64,000 nucleotides of DNA. It comes from Anisakis pegreffii (Eukaryota > Nematoda > Chromadorea > Rhabditida > Anisakidae). Under the pieces are notes generated by a model. It saw only the letters and a list, made by a program, of their open reading frames with translations, searched no databases and was not told the origin of the DNA. The stretch covers positions 1 to 64,000 of the forward strand of contig JAPYMA010000120.1 in assembly GCA_035041965.1 (NCBI GenBank), in the 5' to 3' direction. Position 1 is the stretch's first letter, and the number at the start of each line of letters is the position of its first letter. Both the position numbers and the translations under genes were made by a program. Below are positions 1 through 11,590 of the stretch, piece after piece.

Positions 1-60
1 GATCATTTCGATGTATACATGCAGGAATACTTTATATTATTCATTGAGCAGTTTCTTTAA
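1..60 (+). CDS. 3' tail of an unrecognised protein, cut by the window edge
   Basis: The first 60 bases read open from base 1 to a TAA at 58-60. They align with the last codons of the open frame ending at 55364, where the partner ends in MQE and stop. Here the stop codon has become a Tyr codon, so the frame runs ten codons further before ending. The match continues about 600 bases downstream in both copies. This is therefore probably the end of a paralogous gene or pseudogene whose body lies to the left of the window. The product is unknown. Confidence 0.35.
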   Translation, partial: DHFDVYMQEYFILFIEQFL

Positions 61-685
61 TGTTGTTTTTAACTATCTTATCACTAGAAAGCGATTTACT
101 CATCGGAGCGATTCGAATGCATAGAAATTGAAGACGTTGAATGTCTCAATTGTGTCAATCCTCCTTTCACATGCATTTCTTCTTGATTCAAACTGATCAC
201 AATGCCAATTGAGAATATCTTCCAAAAACAATCAGCTATCGTTACTTTGAATAGGCCATGTCCTCATGCTCTAGTATTCAGCCAAAGTAAAAGTTCTAAA
301 TCAAGGCTTCCTTTTGATGATGCAATTTCAAATTGTTGATCAAAGATCAAAACTGTTTACACCGATGCGTTCTCAGTGCGACGGAATTTCGCAATATGCT
401 TCTGAATGCATGACGTTAAAATGCGTCAAGCGATGTTCCATACTTACAATGCTTTAAACACGCACGTGTACACCTACGCACGCTCGCATCCGAGGCATGA
501 TACTCGAGAATCATGAGGCCTCTGCATCTCTACTCCCTCGTATATTCCCGTTCTATTCTAATTCTTTCCAGCCATCGCAATGCTATTTCGACAATTTTCG
601 GCTTGATGACGAAAACAAACACCCCACCTGTCCGTCGATTTTTAGCCACCATGATGGCTTAAATCGCTTTTAATTAAGTTACAAT
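1..685 (+). repeat. Diverged direct repeat, copy 1
   Basis: Aligns in the same orientation with about 55335-55955, clearly diverged and with several indels. Shared landmarks in order: a coding tail ending MQE, CTAGAAAGCGAT, CTCATCNNAGCGATTCGA, TTTCACATGC followed by TCTTCTTGATTCAA, TCATGCTCT, CTTCCTTTTGATGAT, GCGATGTTCCATNC and a final block around GATTTTTAGC ... GGCTTAAATC ... TTTTTAATT. It spans the end of a coding frame plus its 3' flank, so it looks like a duplicated gene segment rather than a transposon. The left end is cut by the window. Confidence 0.75.
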
Positions 686-1180
686 GACTGTGCGACTGTT
701 CCCATTTTTTGATATTCGTTGGAGTCAACACACTCAATTTTTTTCAATTTCAATTTTTTCAGTTCACTCGCCAGTAGTGTGGCCTATTAAATAATGTGCT
801 TTTTTGATCACTTCGTTTTGATCGTTAATATGCATTCTATGATCTGTCAGTGGTCTGTCAATGTAACCATACCAATTGATCACCACAGATCATATCAAAG
901 TGATTGCCTTACTCATTATATTGACATATTCATTTACTTCTATCTTGTGTGATTTGTGCGGTTGAGCAGTGGTGCGTATTATATATTTATATGTGTTATT
1001 CATGATTTCAGTTCCTTCATGTATTTTCTGATATAATTCGACATTGCGAATTAAATGTTTCGAGTTGAAATAATCTTCCAATTCGTCACGGCTAATACTA
1101 TCATAATTTTTGATAGGTCGACGGCTATTAGTATCATATTGTTTGATATAGATTAAGGAGAGATGATAAAGGGATGTGCT
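686..1180. other. Gene-free AT-rich stretch
   Basis: No convincing coding frame, RNA gene or repeat was seen. An imperfect duplication, GACGGCTATTAGTATCA against CACGGCTAATACTATCA, sits just left of the retrotransposon at about 1086-1137. Confidence 0.4.
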
Positions 1181-1365
1181 TGTCGCGTCGTAACCGAATT
1201 AAAAACCACACAACCACCACGTTTCCAAAGCAACCGTTTATTTTCTCCACAAAACAATACACACAAAAAATATCCGAAATCACGATTATTTATAGACAAA
1301 ATTTATACAAATTTTCACTCACTTTATTCAAATTATTTATTCAAATTTATTATTTCCATATCACA
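1181..1365 (-). repeat. 3' LTR of the gypsy-like element
   Basis: 185 bp, starting TGTCG and ending TATCACA on the plus strand. It matches 3694-3875 over its length with scattered substitutions and small indels, so the insertion is old. The half nearest 1365 is the better conserved, including a block from ATATCCGAAATCACGATT to TTCAAATT. Confidence 0.9.
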
Positions 1366-1634
1366 GCCTCCCGCGGTGACATTATGTCACCGGTTCAGCA
1401 CTTAAATATCTTCCAAAATACAACCTCTGGGTTAGGAGAAAAAGTGATCTCCTGGGAGGGAGACCCGAAAAACTCCTGCCCATCGGCAGAAAGAAATAAA
1501 ATTCCGCTAACCATTGACGTTCTGAAAGCCTCCCGATTCCTGAAACAACATCAATATACTTATCAATTTTTTTACTTTTATTCAACATTATCAATATTAT
1601 TAATGTCTGCTTCGCTTGCCCATCGTTCCTCATG

Positions 1635-2126
1635 TCACTCCATATGGGGTCCATATTCGTCCTCATACCTTACTGGTGGGTGGGATATCCTTGACGATCG
1701 ACGTGGCCCTTCCTCTGAAATTACTGGAGGTTCCTGAAATTTTAAAATATCAATATCTTCATTTTCACTTCCTTGCTTATGTCGTGGCTTAATCTGATCT
1801 ATATGAGCTTTTCTAACCCCTGAGGACGTATATACCTCATAGATGCGTGCACTCAATTTTTTCCTTATTATACCACTATCCCACTTCCTTTCACTATTAC
1901 CATAAACTCTCACATAAACTAAATCTCCAACCTCCATACTTTCCCTCTCACTAGTTCTCTTATTATAATTCTTTTCTATTCTCTCACGATACGGATTTAC
2001 CTTATTATCTATCGCTCCCTTTCTCACTTTCTTAACAATATCCAAACATGTCTTCAACTTACGACCCATCAGTAATTCTGCAGGTGCTTTCTGAGTTGCT
2101 GGGTGAGGTGTAACTCTATACTGCAA
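1635..2126 (-). pseudogene. Retrotransposon integrase, C-terminal part
   Basis: Minus-strand frame with the end of the integrase core and the C-terminal domain of a Ty3/gypsy polyprotein. The conserved segments ATQKAPAELLMGRKL, then GDLVYVRVY and KWDSGIIRKKL, are typical of the GPY/F-like region after the catalytic core. It lies one frame away from the upstream integrase core, with the break in or near the G-run at about 2236-2250. It is a fragment of the dead element, not a separate gene. Confidence 0.85.
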
Positions 2127-3379
2127 TAATATATCTGGAAGCGCATCTTCAATTTTCTTACCCGATCTAACGCATTTCTTAATAGTGTTTTTAAATGTCT
2201 GTACAAATCTCTCAGCTTCCCCATTCGATTGAGGATGGTAGGGGGCGACAATATATGCTCAATATTCCGATACTTACAAAAGTTCTCAAATTCATCAGAA
2301 ACAAATTGAGGGCCATTATCCGAAACTAACTGCTCAGGTAACCCATGAATCGCAAAAATTTTTCTTAATTCCTTAATGGTTTCTCTAGCCGTCGTTGTTC
2401 TCATTCTAATCACTTCAGGCCACTTACTCTTAGCATCTACCACTATTAACCACATGGCATCTAAGAAGGGTCCACAAAAATCTATGTGAATTCGCTGCCA
2501 AACTTGCTCAGGTACCTCCCATTGATGCAATGGCGTTTTAGTTAATTGTTTACCTATTACTGCGCATTCTTTACATTCTTGTGCTACCTGCTCAATTGCC
2601 TTATCGATACTTGGAAACCAAACTTGTACCTTCTTAACCGAACATACCCTTGCTTCCCCTAACTCAACCTCACTCACATCCGTCATTACTTCCTGATTCT
2701 CATCCACTATATGCTCATTAACTACATTCCTAGCCCTCTTCTCGGATGCCTCCCAGTTACATACTTGCGCTAGATGCCCTTTCCTATGGCATTTCCTACA
2801 CCGCTCCTCCCTATGCCAGCACTCAAACTGCTTATGCCCTAGTTTCCCACACACGAAACACTTACCCTGCCTTGCCTCAACCCTTACCTGACCTCTTACT
2901 CCCACTCGCTTATCGGATTTACTAACCCTCCGAGTTCTATTCTCAATCCTAAATCTGCTGGCCTCTCTCTTATCTTTTTCCCACTTACCTCTTTGCTGAT
3001 CCTGTTGACTTAATCTTAATTTCCTCTGCTCTTTACCTACCTTCGCTATACCAAACACCATCTCATTCTTACGCCCTATACTAGGCGCATTAGCCACTAC
3101 CCTCTCAAATGCTTCCGCATGCTCCAACGCTTCTTTCGCCGTAAGTTCCTCATTTTCTAGCAGCTTCTGTCTAGTCTCCACTGACCTTAACCCACTCACG
3201 AATACCATGGTGACTACCATCTCTCTAACGTCCCTAACCGCCTCAAACCCACATGTGGCTGCAGCTTGCTGAATTGTTGTATAAAATTCCACTAAGGACT
3301 GATCTGGGCGCTGCGTCATCGACATCATTCTATAACGTTCGGCCATCTTAAGTTTCTTCGGCGCGTAGTACCTACGCAA
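2069..3379 (-). pseudogene. Gag (zinc knuckles) fused in frame to integrase core
   Basis: 436-codon open frame. Residues about 1-120 are Gag capsid-like. Two CCHC knuckles follow (CFVCGKLGHKQFEC and CRKCHRKGHLAQVC). After a short acidic linker comes the Cys pair of the integrase zinc domain (CKECAV) and then the core, with the first two catalytic acidic residues in HIDFCGPF and SDNGPQFVSDEF. In Ty3/gypsy elements protease, reverse transcriptase and RNase H normally lie between knuckles and integrase. Their complete absence within one uninterrupted frame shows a clean in-frame deletion near 2630. The third catalytic residue falls beyond a later frame break. The last 40 or so residues are out-of-frame nonsense. 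Confidence 0.88.
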
Positions 3380-3387
3380 TGTACTTA

Positions 3388-3693
3388 CTAATATTGCATA
3401 TTCAACGTCCTCAGGGGCCTTCCCTCTAGTAACCCCTCTAGGACCTCATAGTTATGCTCCCCTACCTCTTGTAAAAATATCAATCTCCTTTCTATCTCCT
3501 CAGTTATCTTCCTTAACTTTAAAAAATTCTCAAATAACCTCTCCCAGATTCGCCACGATGACCCAGGGTTATAGTTCCCGGGGGGTTTACCCTTATATAA
3601 ACAATCACTTACGACCAGGGCTCCCAACCCTGGTGACTTTACCGACGGCGTTGTTGCCTTCCTTTCCATCACGATCGTTCCTCTGATCGCCAC
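3388..3693 (-). pseudogene. Retrotransposon Gag, N-terminal part
   Basis: 101-codon frame directly inside the 5' LTR. It contains a typical gypsy Gag start: a Trp-containing WRIWERLFENFLKL segment and an ILFLQ-like helix preceding the capsid core. It is out of frame with the downstream Gag portion, with a break near 3390-3415. The frame runs right to the LTR edge at 3694, so the original start codon could be either of the two ATGs near its beginning. Confidence 0.75.
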
Positions 3694-3875
3694 TGTCGTA
3701 TCGTAGCCGGATTACAACCATACAACCACACGTTCCGAGAACAACCGTTTATTTCTCCGCAAAACAATACACACACAAAATATCCGAAATCACGATTATT
3801 TATAGAAACAATTTATACAAATTTTCACTCACTTTATTCAAATTATTTATTCAAATTTACTATTTCAATATCACA
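3694..3875 (-). repeat. 5' LTR of the gypsy-like element
   Basis: 182 bp direct-repeat partner of 1181-1365, starting TGTCG and ending TATCACA. It lies upstream of the Gag remnant on the minus strand, so it carried the promoter of the element. Confidence 0.9.
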
Positions 3876-4535
3876 GTTAGAGATCACTCGAAATGCTGAA
3901 TCTTATCATTATGAATTCTTATTGTTCAAACCAACTCAATTGATTTGAGATTGAAAGGATATTCCAATTATATTCATATAAACTCGAAATAATAACAAAA
4001 CAGTGCTGATAATGGCAGTAAAACACAAACAGCGTTAGAATTTGATGAATCCAGAAGGCCTGGTTAACCGATCGACATCACTGAACTGATGCACAGATGC
4101 GGAAAGGAACTTGCGGGAGAATGCTCCATGATCAACTTAGAGGGTATCAAAACCTCTGAAGGTATTAAGCGCTTGTTAATTTGCTCTACTGCCTTATTTT
4201 GCTCTAATCCCCACTTATCCTGTCGAAAAACTTTTTGCGAAGATTAAGAGTATTGATCACGTTGATCAAAAAAACTTCCGTGATTTCATTTTATGTATTC
4301 ATCAGACTCAGCAAACCAAAAGCAATAACAGCAACAACGATAAACCACACAAAATCATCACATGAGCAAAACTGTGAAAGATTCATCAAAAATATATCAC
4401 TGCTTCTTGAGGCTTTCTTTTCAGTTTTTGCATACTCTTGCACAGTTCTCGGCCTGCAAGCGGAAATTCATAGAAAAAAAGTTTAGAATATTTCATTTGC
4501 TAAAGATTGAGACTTATTATTGAGATATGACCACA
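3876..4535. other. Gene-free stretch between retrotransposon and MSP-domain gene
   Basis: AT-rich, with no coding frame I would support. The plus-strand frame at 4235-4486 has no recognisable domain or splice context. Confidence 0.4.
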
Positions 4536-6184
4536 TTATTTATTTGAATCATTTTCAGAAATGTGCATTCGACATTCTGTTTTCGGTAATTCGTTTTCAC
4601 TGCAACAGCAATGATGAAAACTTTATTCAGATACTATCATTTTGGTACTAACCTAATTATCATATTATTCTTTGATTTCTTTTGTGGATGATTTTCTTTT
4701 TCAGCATTGACCATCTCTTTTGGAATTACCAATTCAGTTTCAATTCGTGAACAGTTACGTCGATCCTGCGATGTTAAGTCTTCTCGGAATGGCGCATCAC
4801 CTTCGTTATAATAATACCCTTCCAAAATAGTCCCTAAATTCCGAGAAATTCACTCAAACATCGAGCTCTTTCATCTGATTCTCTGTTATTCCACCAAGTC
4901 TCATTAAAAATACTGTGGCTGAATTATCGTCATGAAACAATAAGGACAGTAATAACAATTTGATAATAATAATAATTATAATCATACGAAAAATAATAAT
5001 GACAAATAATAGTAACTGATAACAAGAACACTATTAATAACAATAATAATAATATTGATAATAATAGCAATAATAATGACAATGATGATTGAAAAAAAAA
5101 CTGATACTTTTCAGATAAATAACAGGCACAAACCAATAATGTGAGCCGATGTTGCAAATCCCGGTTTGTCATTAGATGCGAAGAAACGTATCATCAACAA
5201 AACGTGAAGTGGATTTATTCTCAGCCAACTCTTTGATGCAGCTGGACGATTCCATGTGATCGAACACGTCCACGAACTTCTACCAGCTATATTGCCATAA
5301 TTCGATGGTAACACCTAAACTTTTGTTTGTTTATTGATACGATGCTCCTAGAGTAATGTTGCGAGCTGCTGGAACGGATTGACTTCACGTCATCGCTACG
5401 ACGTTCAAACTTAATATCTAATCACTTATTGAATTCTTAATATCGCAAGATTTCTTTCGAGCATTTGTTGGGTTTCATTCAATCGCTAAAACATTGTTTG
5501 AGTGTCATTTCAAGTAACGATCACAGGAAAGATACTGTTAACAATGATTTGCTAGAAAAAAAAACGGTGATGATTGAGGTAACAATAATAATATAAAATT
5601 ATCAACGTACCGAAATTGTTCCACCGGTCTCACATCGGAATCTGAAAAATAGTCGACGCGTTGAAGTGTTTCTTAATGTGATGTGCACTCGTGCTTTGTT
5701 TGGAGTATTCTTGATGATTTTAAATGGTAATTTTATGTCACTGAAATGACAAGCAAGTAACGCAAAGAGAATCAGAAAAATCTCAAAATTTCTAGGTTTA
5801 CTTTGCATACTGATGTGTATGCTTTCGCTTAGTCAATTTTTTAATTTTCATCTTCTTATTATCACTTCATTACTTGCAACCGTTCACATAATTAAGCGTT
5901 GGTCACAATTGAAATTTATGGTCACCATAAAGATGATCATTTCATCTTTGCTATTATCAGTACAAAAACAATACTGACTGGAACTTAAAGCAGCAAGAAC
6001 CTGTGATAGTGCTCATTTGATGGTGAGACAGTCGACGTGAAATTCAACGAAGTTGTGCTCGAAGTGTAATTTGATCGAGGTGATGAGGAATGCTTTTCAG
6101 TTGTTTGCTTCGGTAGAATCATTGCGAGATAATCATGGGCTGAATTTAAAACTCGTGAGTCTTCACGTGATAAGATTTCAACAA
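4536..6184 (-). CDS. MSP (major sperm protein)-domain protein, 5' end unresolved
   Basis: Exons: about 6184 (or 6160)-6001, 5740-5611, 5314-5134, 4833-4653 and 4599-4536, joined at phases 2, 0, 1 and 2 by GT-AG introns with good acceptors (CATTTCAG, GTTTAG, AATTTAG, GTTGCAG). The second exon holds the first half of an MSP-like beta-sandwich (LPFKIIKNTPNKARV, then TLRNTSTRRLFFRFRC). The third continues with PSNYGNIAG and SITWNRPA, the expected second half. The last two exons are hydrophilic. The stop at 4536-4538 overlaps an AATAAA. MSP domains occur in nematode sperm cytoskeletal proteins and in VAP-like adaptors. Which kind this is cannot be told, and the divergence from canonical MSP is large. 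No start codon was found, so at least one more 5' exon is likely. Confidence 0.6.
4961..5092. repeat. AAT/ATA-rich simple-sequence tract
   Basis: Imperfect runs of AAT and ATA triplets in the intron between the last two large exons of the MSP-domain gene. The hydrophobic minus-strand frame over this tract is an artefact of the repeat. Confidence 0.7.
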
Positions 6185-6222
6185 CTTTCAGAATTATCGA
6201 GCATAGCAATAGCCAACTTACC

Positions 6223-9200
6223 AAGTTACAATGGGTGTATCAATATTAAAGGAGAAATGTTGAAGTTTAGCGTTCAGATGAGGAACGTTCTAAGGAGCGA
6301 TGATAAAGATGGCCATAGCAGGACATATCCTTTGAATGAATTATCAAAACTTCTGATGGAACAGTCATATTATAGTCCAGTGGTTCTCACATTCCGGTGC
6401 TCTATTACCCAATTTAATGAACTGGCAAACCGCCGTTAACCCCCTTCCCCCCATTAAATATGGAAATCGCATATGTCAGGTTCAGATAGATGACCGTTAC
6501 GTTCAGTCTTATTAGTACGTTCATGATGGTAATCGACATTGCTGGGCCTTCTGTTATACTGTTGTGTTCCTCACAATCAGTATTGCAATTGAATATGATT
6601 GCATGAAAAGCTATTGCCTATGACACGCTCACTTCAAACTGATTTAGATGGTTTCTCATTCTTTTCCGACGTGTTGTATTCACTCTCATAGCTATTACAT
6701 GCGAATATCGTTCTATTGATGACTTTTTCTCATTCATTTCGTATCATTTCACTTCACAGTTCGAATCAATTTCTCATTCTGTAGCATATACTATTTACTG
6801 GATACATTGACAAGCGTTGACAATCGAAATCAACAATACAGCAATTGAATATTATTGCTCAACAACGTTCGACAGTCAAATGATCAATTACAGAGTGCAT
6901 TTGATGGAATGAGAATTTGACTTTAATTGTTGAGTGAAATGAATGAGAAATCAGCAGAAGAGAACACTTTTGGTGATAAAAGCTATGAGAGTGATTACAG
7001 CAGCAAGGAAAAGAATGAAAACTCTGTTAAAACAAATGAAAACCCTGTTAGGCTCGGACGAGCTAATGATACTCACAATCAGAATATAGGAGAGTGAAGA
7101 GTGTTGCCATCAACTAACCGCATTTACATACTCGAGTTAAAAAACACCATCAAAACGTAACAACTGCATGAAATACTAATTTTCTCACCCCTCCATTACC
7201 CATTGACACCTCTAAATTACCCAAAATGGGTAATTTCACCCCCTATGAGAACCATCGTTATAGTCATATGTCCTTACATTAACTTCATCGTCGACCGTAA
7301 ATGAATTCAAATCTTTGTCAACCCTAGTTGACCATTTGCACACTTACAGTAAATATTTAATTGGGATGGAAATTAACTTGCAAATCAGTCAGTGCTCACA
7401 CTCAAACAACAACCACGCAACAAATGTATAACAACATGAAAATGAATTCAGCTCATTTCCGTGGAGCATTACTCATAAATTAAATTGTGTAAGCAAAAAA
7501 TTTGCTTATTCATCAAAATTGATGCTAATTTTTGTAATAAACTGCTGACTGCGCGAAACTTTCTAATGGTCCCATCAAATCAGACCTCGAGCTTACAAAA
7601 TGATGTAAACTCATTGGGAAGTTTCCTGCTTATAGTTAGGAAGTAACACATCTCAGTAGTGTTTCGGTTAATGACTATAAATAACTTCGAGTGGTGAGGC
7701 TGCATCTGAATTTTTGCTTATCTATTCAAATCATGTTCATTTTTTGAATCTTTGCTATTAACTACTTCCTTTCACTGGACACTATTACTTGTCACTACAA
7801 CAATTTGTTGATCTCCAACAGCAATTTCATCTCCCATGCTAAAAGATTTTCGGTAAATGAACTATTGGCTGTTTGATGTGAGTTCACATATTGTGAAAAG
7901 CAATTAAATGTCAATCATGCATTAATAGGATGACGTACCTTTAGTTCTCCTATAAATATGGCTCCAACCATGCGATAACACGCCAGTTATCCCAAAGTAC
8001 ACTAAACACATTACTTAGTTCCAGTCGATAATTCCTTTCTATAAGTCTATCCGTTTATCAGTTCATTGTTTCGTTTATTGGCTCATTTACTTCCTCCTGA
8101 TTGTAAGACGATGGACTTCATTTGGCTCACTTAATAGGAATGTCTTAACAGCACCTAGTTCATACTATTCCAAAAGACGTCCTAGATTCAACGGTATGTA
8201 TACGAGTTTTACTTTACATCTGCGCACCTTTGGTTGTTTTATGGAGCATTTTACTTACAATTGCAGCAATCCGAAAACGATTCGATCCAAACCAGCTTTA
8301 AGCAACTTTCACCAGTACAACTCCAATTCAGCGCAGAAATGTATCGCAGTCTCTTGAATGTAAAACCTCCCTTGAATTAAGGCATGTGCACTCGTAGAAA
8401 ATCCGCAAAAAAGGAACACTGGATTTGCATTCAAACAAATATGATGTATTCTCGTTCCGTCACGAAATGAACATCGATAATTCATTTTAAAAAATTCTCT
8501 TCCCGTCTTTCTGCGAAAAAAAAAGCGCAGTTTCATATGATCTATTCTCGCAATTCGAAATGCCCAATAACAGTTAATCTCGAAATGAAATTGAATTCCA
8601 GATTGCATTTGTTCATTTTCAGGATGAATATCGCTGATAAATCTATTGAGCAAGCCAATTTGCTAATCGTAAGGCATCAAGGACTTTATTCATTTGCTTA
8701 ATGACGAATCTCCGATAGTTTTTTATTCACAATCAGTGACATAATTCCGCGATTATCAAACATTTTGCAAGCACGTTCATATGTTTTGGTGCAGCTAAAT
8801 CACAAGATTCAAAGTGGATTGCAACTAGCTTCTCATATCCTCTGGTGGTCCACTCACATTGCTTCCGTCGCACTGTTTCAATTTCGTGAAAATTCGAGAG
8901 TTTCTCGAGCATTAAGCAAGATCGGAATTGATCGTCAGGAGATTAGTTGAATGAATGGATAATTTTTTGAGGGTTGTTGCCTTCAGAATACAAATGAAAT
9001 GGATTGCTTCGCAGATAGATAGACAGAGGATGACGCGGGTCTTCAACAACAAGAAAACGGCAATCGTTAAGCTATAAGCATCGCTCTTTTATGAGCAGTC
9101 GTTCAGCGGTAACAAACCGTCAGCTTTGTTTCAAATAACCATTCCATTTATTCGATCGAATCTCATCAGAATTCGCTGTTTTATGGTGGCCTCAAGCTTT

Positions 9201-11590
9201 TCACTCTCATCAACAATGTGTTTTATATGCCATGTCAGAGTGTTCATTGCAACAAAAAAAATCTGCATCCGAATGTCAATAAATTGACCAAATGTCAAAT
9301 GTCAAATTGATGCTTTATGTGAAGTGTGCCGGTAATTCAAAAAAAAATTTTCAATAACACTGTGTCTGAATCGTTCAAAAATCAACTAATAGTAAGTCAT
9401 CTCTCAGAGGTGGACCAGAATGGCTGGCCAGCGACTGAAAGAACCACTTGTGGGCGTCATTCACGTCATTTTCCTAATGTCATGTACTAGTTCCGAACAG
9501 ATATCGATGATACACGAATACCGCATTAGGCAATATAGGTGCTTGTTTGAAGAGTGCTGCAGTTGTTTTATGAGGCTGATGAGAGTGATTATATGTGTGA
9601 TGCTTTCGCTTGAGTTGTGCTGTTGTTTCCCAGTTCTGTTGCTTTCACAGTTAATTTTTATAAACAGAATGAATTTTCTAGCTGTTCGGCCTTCTAGAAT
9701 CAAGAACGTCGCTACTCACGTAACGACCTTGCAGAAATGAAAAGACAGTCAGTCCTGTTTTCAGTTTAAACTTCACATCTTTCACGTACAGTACAATTCT
9801 TTATTGTCATATTTTTTTCGCATAAATTTTTTCCAAGCAGTCACAAACCACTGTGAAGTTCGATGTCTGATTGTCTTTTTTTTTCGATGCCATATTTGTT
9901 TCACAATCAGAATTTGTTCTCACAAGTCTTTTACCATTTCATGTGCTATCGAAGATGGTAGGTGTGCAGTGTGTATTGTAAGCATACCGACGCTGATAAC
10001 CACTTAACAAACGCAGTAAGCGATCGCTGTCTTCAAGTCCCTAGCGAAGCATTTGCAAATAATCAAATTGCTTGAGGAATCATCAAAGGATCATGAATCG
10101 AACAATACAAATGCTCAACATTCCAATTCATGTAAATCGACTGCGTGGAATTTGACGATTGATAGATCTTGAAAATGTGTAATTTCATTCAGTATGATCA
10201 TTTCAATCCGCAATCAACTGTGCTGATTTGATCAGGTTGAAATAGCTGAAAGTTGTGCTTTTCACGCTCATTGACGAATGTTCAAATAGTTTTTCGTATT
10301 GAAAGTTGCATTTCTTAGTTTCTGACAAACACTTGTGGACAAATTGTTACTTCTCATCCAACATAACGGCTCCGTTACACATCATTATTTATTCATTTCT
10401 TGGAAATTTGTTTTCAACTAGAAATATTCAAAGATGTGATCACTGTAATATATGCAAAGCAAATGCTTAATAACCTGCTGGTTGTAAGATAGTTGATCAG
10501 TGCACATAACAGATACCCGTTGAGAATGCTTACTGATACTAATATCATGATAATAGCGCACTTTCGCATAGTGATGAGTCTGGTAGGAAGTGATTTATTC
10601 AATCCGACTCAATTCTTGTGACTGTAAACTTTTATTGGACGAATAAAATGTGAACGATTCCTATCATAGACTACTCGTAGAGCTCAAAGGATGTTGATTC
10701 AACCAGAAAAAGGGTGTCGATTCACAAGCAGACTCGTATACTTTAGTTTTTCTTGACGGAATGTCTCACAGACAGCCTTTAGCAGTTTTGAGAAGAATTA
10801 ACCGCGATAATTTACCCTTAATGCAATTGCTCACTCTCACTAGCGATATTGAATGCGTTGTTTTCTAGCAGAATTTGAATCACTAACAGCTGTCAGCACC
10901 GAATTACTTCAGAAACAGTGTCTCCACTATCCTTGCAAAATCCTTAAACATCCTTCTACGAAATAATAATAATAATCTATGATTTCAGAAATTCGTCATG
11001 AGATTGTTTTTGGATATTTATTAGCATTACTAAACTTCATCCAAACCACTCAATTGATAAATTTTCAACTTCAAAATACTAGAAACTATCATACGATTCG
11101 ATCACTGATATTATCCTACCAACAATGTTTTAAGCATATGGATGTGTAACTTAATTCAATACGTAGACTATAGTGGCCTGAACATTAGACTGATTCAATG
11201 ATACTCAATAATAATATTATTATTAACGATAACGGTTTAACGAAGCGTTGATAAGTGCACAGAATTGGGTTCGATTCGAGTAAATGAGGTTTTAAATGGA
11301 AGATTTTCAAATGAATGCAATGAGCTCCACCATTTATATTCATCACCCGTATTGCTCCATCATTAAAATATTCGAGTGGTGTTTCGTTCATGTGAAACTA
11401 TGTAAACCCACCCCACTTAGTCACATTCAAATCGCGTTTCACTCTGCAAAAATGGAACGTCGAACTTCGACAATTGCGAAATAACTGTTTTTGTGATAAA
11501 ATGATTGTTGTTTACGTTAATTGGCTGTAAAAATTAGCAGAAAGGAGTCGAATAAATGAAGTTATAGATGAAGAATTTCCAAATGAATCT
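6223..11590. other. Long gene-poor region
   Basis: About 5.4 kb of AT-rich sequence without a recognisable gene. Open frames of 100-128 codons occur at 6053-6439 (plus, overlapping the exon region of the MSP-domain gene), 8309-8653 (minus) and 9420-9740 (plus). None shows a domain or a convincing pair of splice sites. The minus frame at 8309-8653, ending in CAELELYW, has the most protein-like composition. The 5' part of the MSP-domain gene may reach into the left end of this region. Confidence 0.4.
8309..8653 (-). CDS. Unrecognised 114-codon open frame, doubtful
   Basis: Minus-strand frame of 114 codons ending at 8309. It is rich in aromatic and basic residues with five Cys and has no signal peptide or known motif. 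It could be an exon of an unseen gene, a decayed repeat or chance. It is kept because its composition is less AT-biased than neighbouring chance frames. Confidence 0.2.
   Translation of the reverse strand: MLNRFISDIHPENEQMQSGIQFHFEINCYWAFRIARIDHMKLRFFFRRKTGREFFKMNYRCSFRDGTRIHHICLNANPVFLFCGFSTSAHALIQGRFYIQETAIHFCAELELYW

Larger units (their letters stand above)
1181..3875 (-). mobile_element. Ty3/gypsy-like LTR retrotransposon, internally deleted and decayed
   Basis: Two direct repeats of about 185 bp (1181-1365 and 3694-3875), both TG...CA, flank a minus-strand internal region encoding Gag and integrase remnants. Order on the minus strand: LTR, a possible primer-binding site starting TGGCGATC just inside 3693, Gag, two CCHC zinc knuckles, integrase core, integrase C-terminal part, a short purine tract (GCGGGAGGC) at 1366-1374, LTR. 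Protease, reverse transcriptase and RNase H are absent, and at least two frame breaks interrupt the coding part. The flanks GTGCT and GTTAG do not form a clear target-site duplication. The element is non-autonomous and almost certainly dead. Confidence 0.9.

Noticed and set aside
4930..5172. Leu/Ile-rich minus-strand open frame resembling a membrane protein
   Set aside because: Entirely produced by the AAT/ATA simple-sequence tract. It lies in an intron of the MSP-domain gene.
5740..5808. Signal peptide MQSKPRNFEIFLILFALLACHF at the start of the MSP-domain exon
   Set aside because: The sequence before 5740 ends in a strong CATTTCAG acceptor, and an upstream exon joins in phase. The apparent signal peptide is therefore probably translated intron.
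11266..11286. GGTTCGATTCG resembling a tRNA B box
   Set aside because: No A box, anticodon stem or acceptor stem can be folded upstream. No tRNA or rRNA gene was found anywhere in the window.
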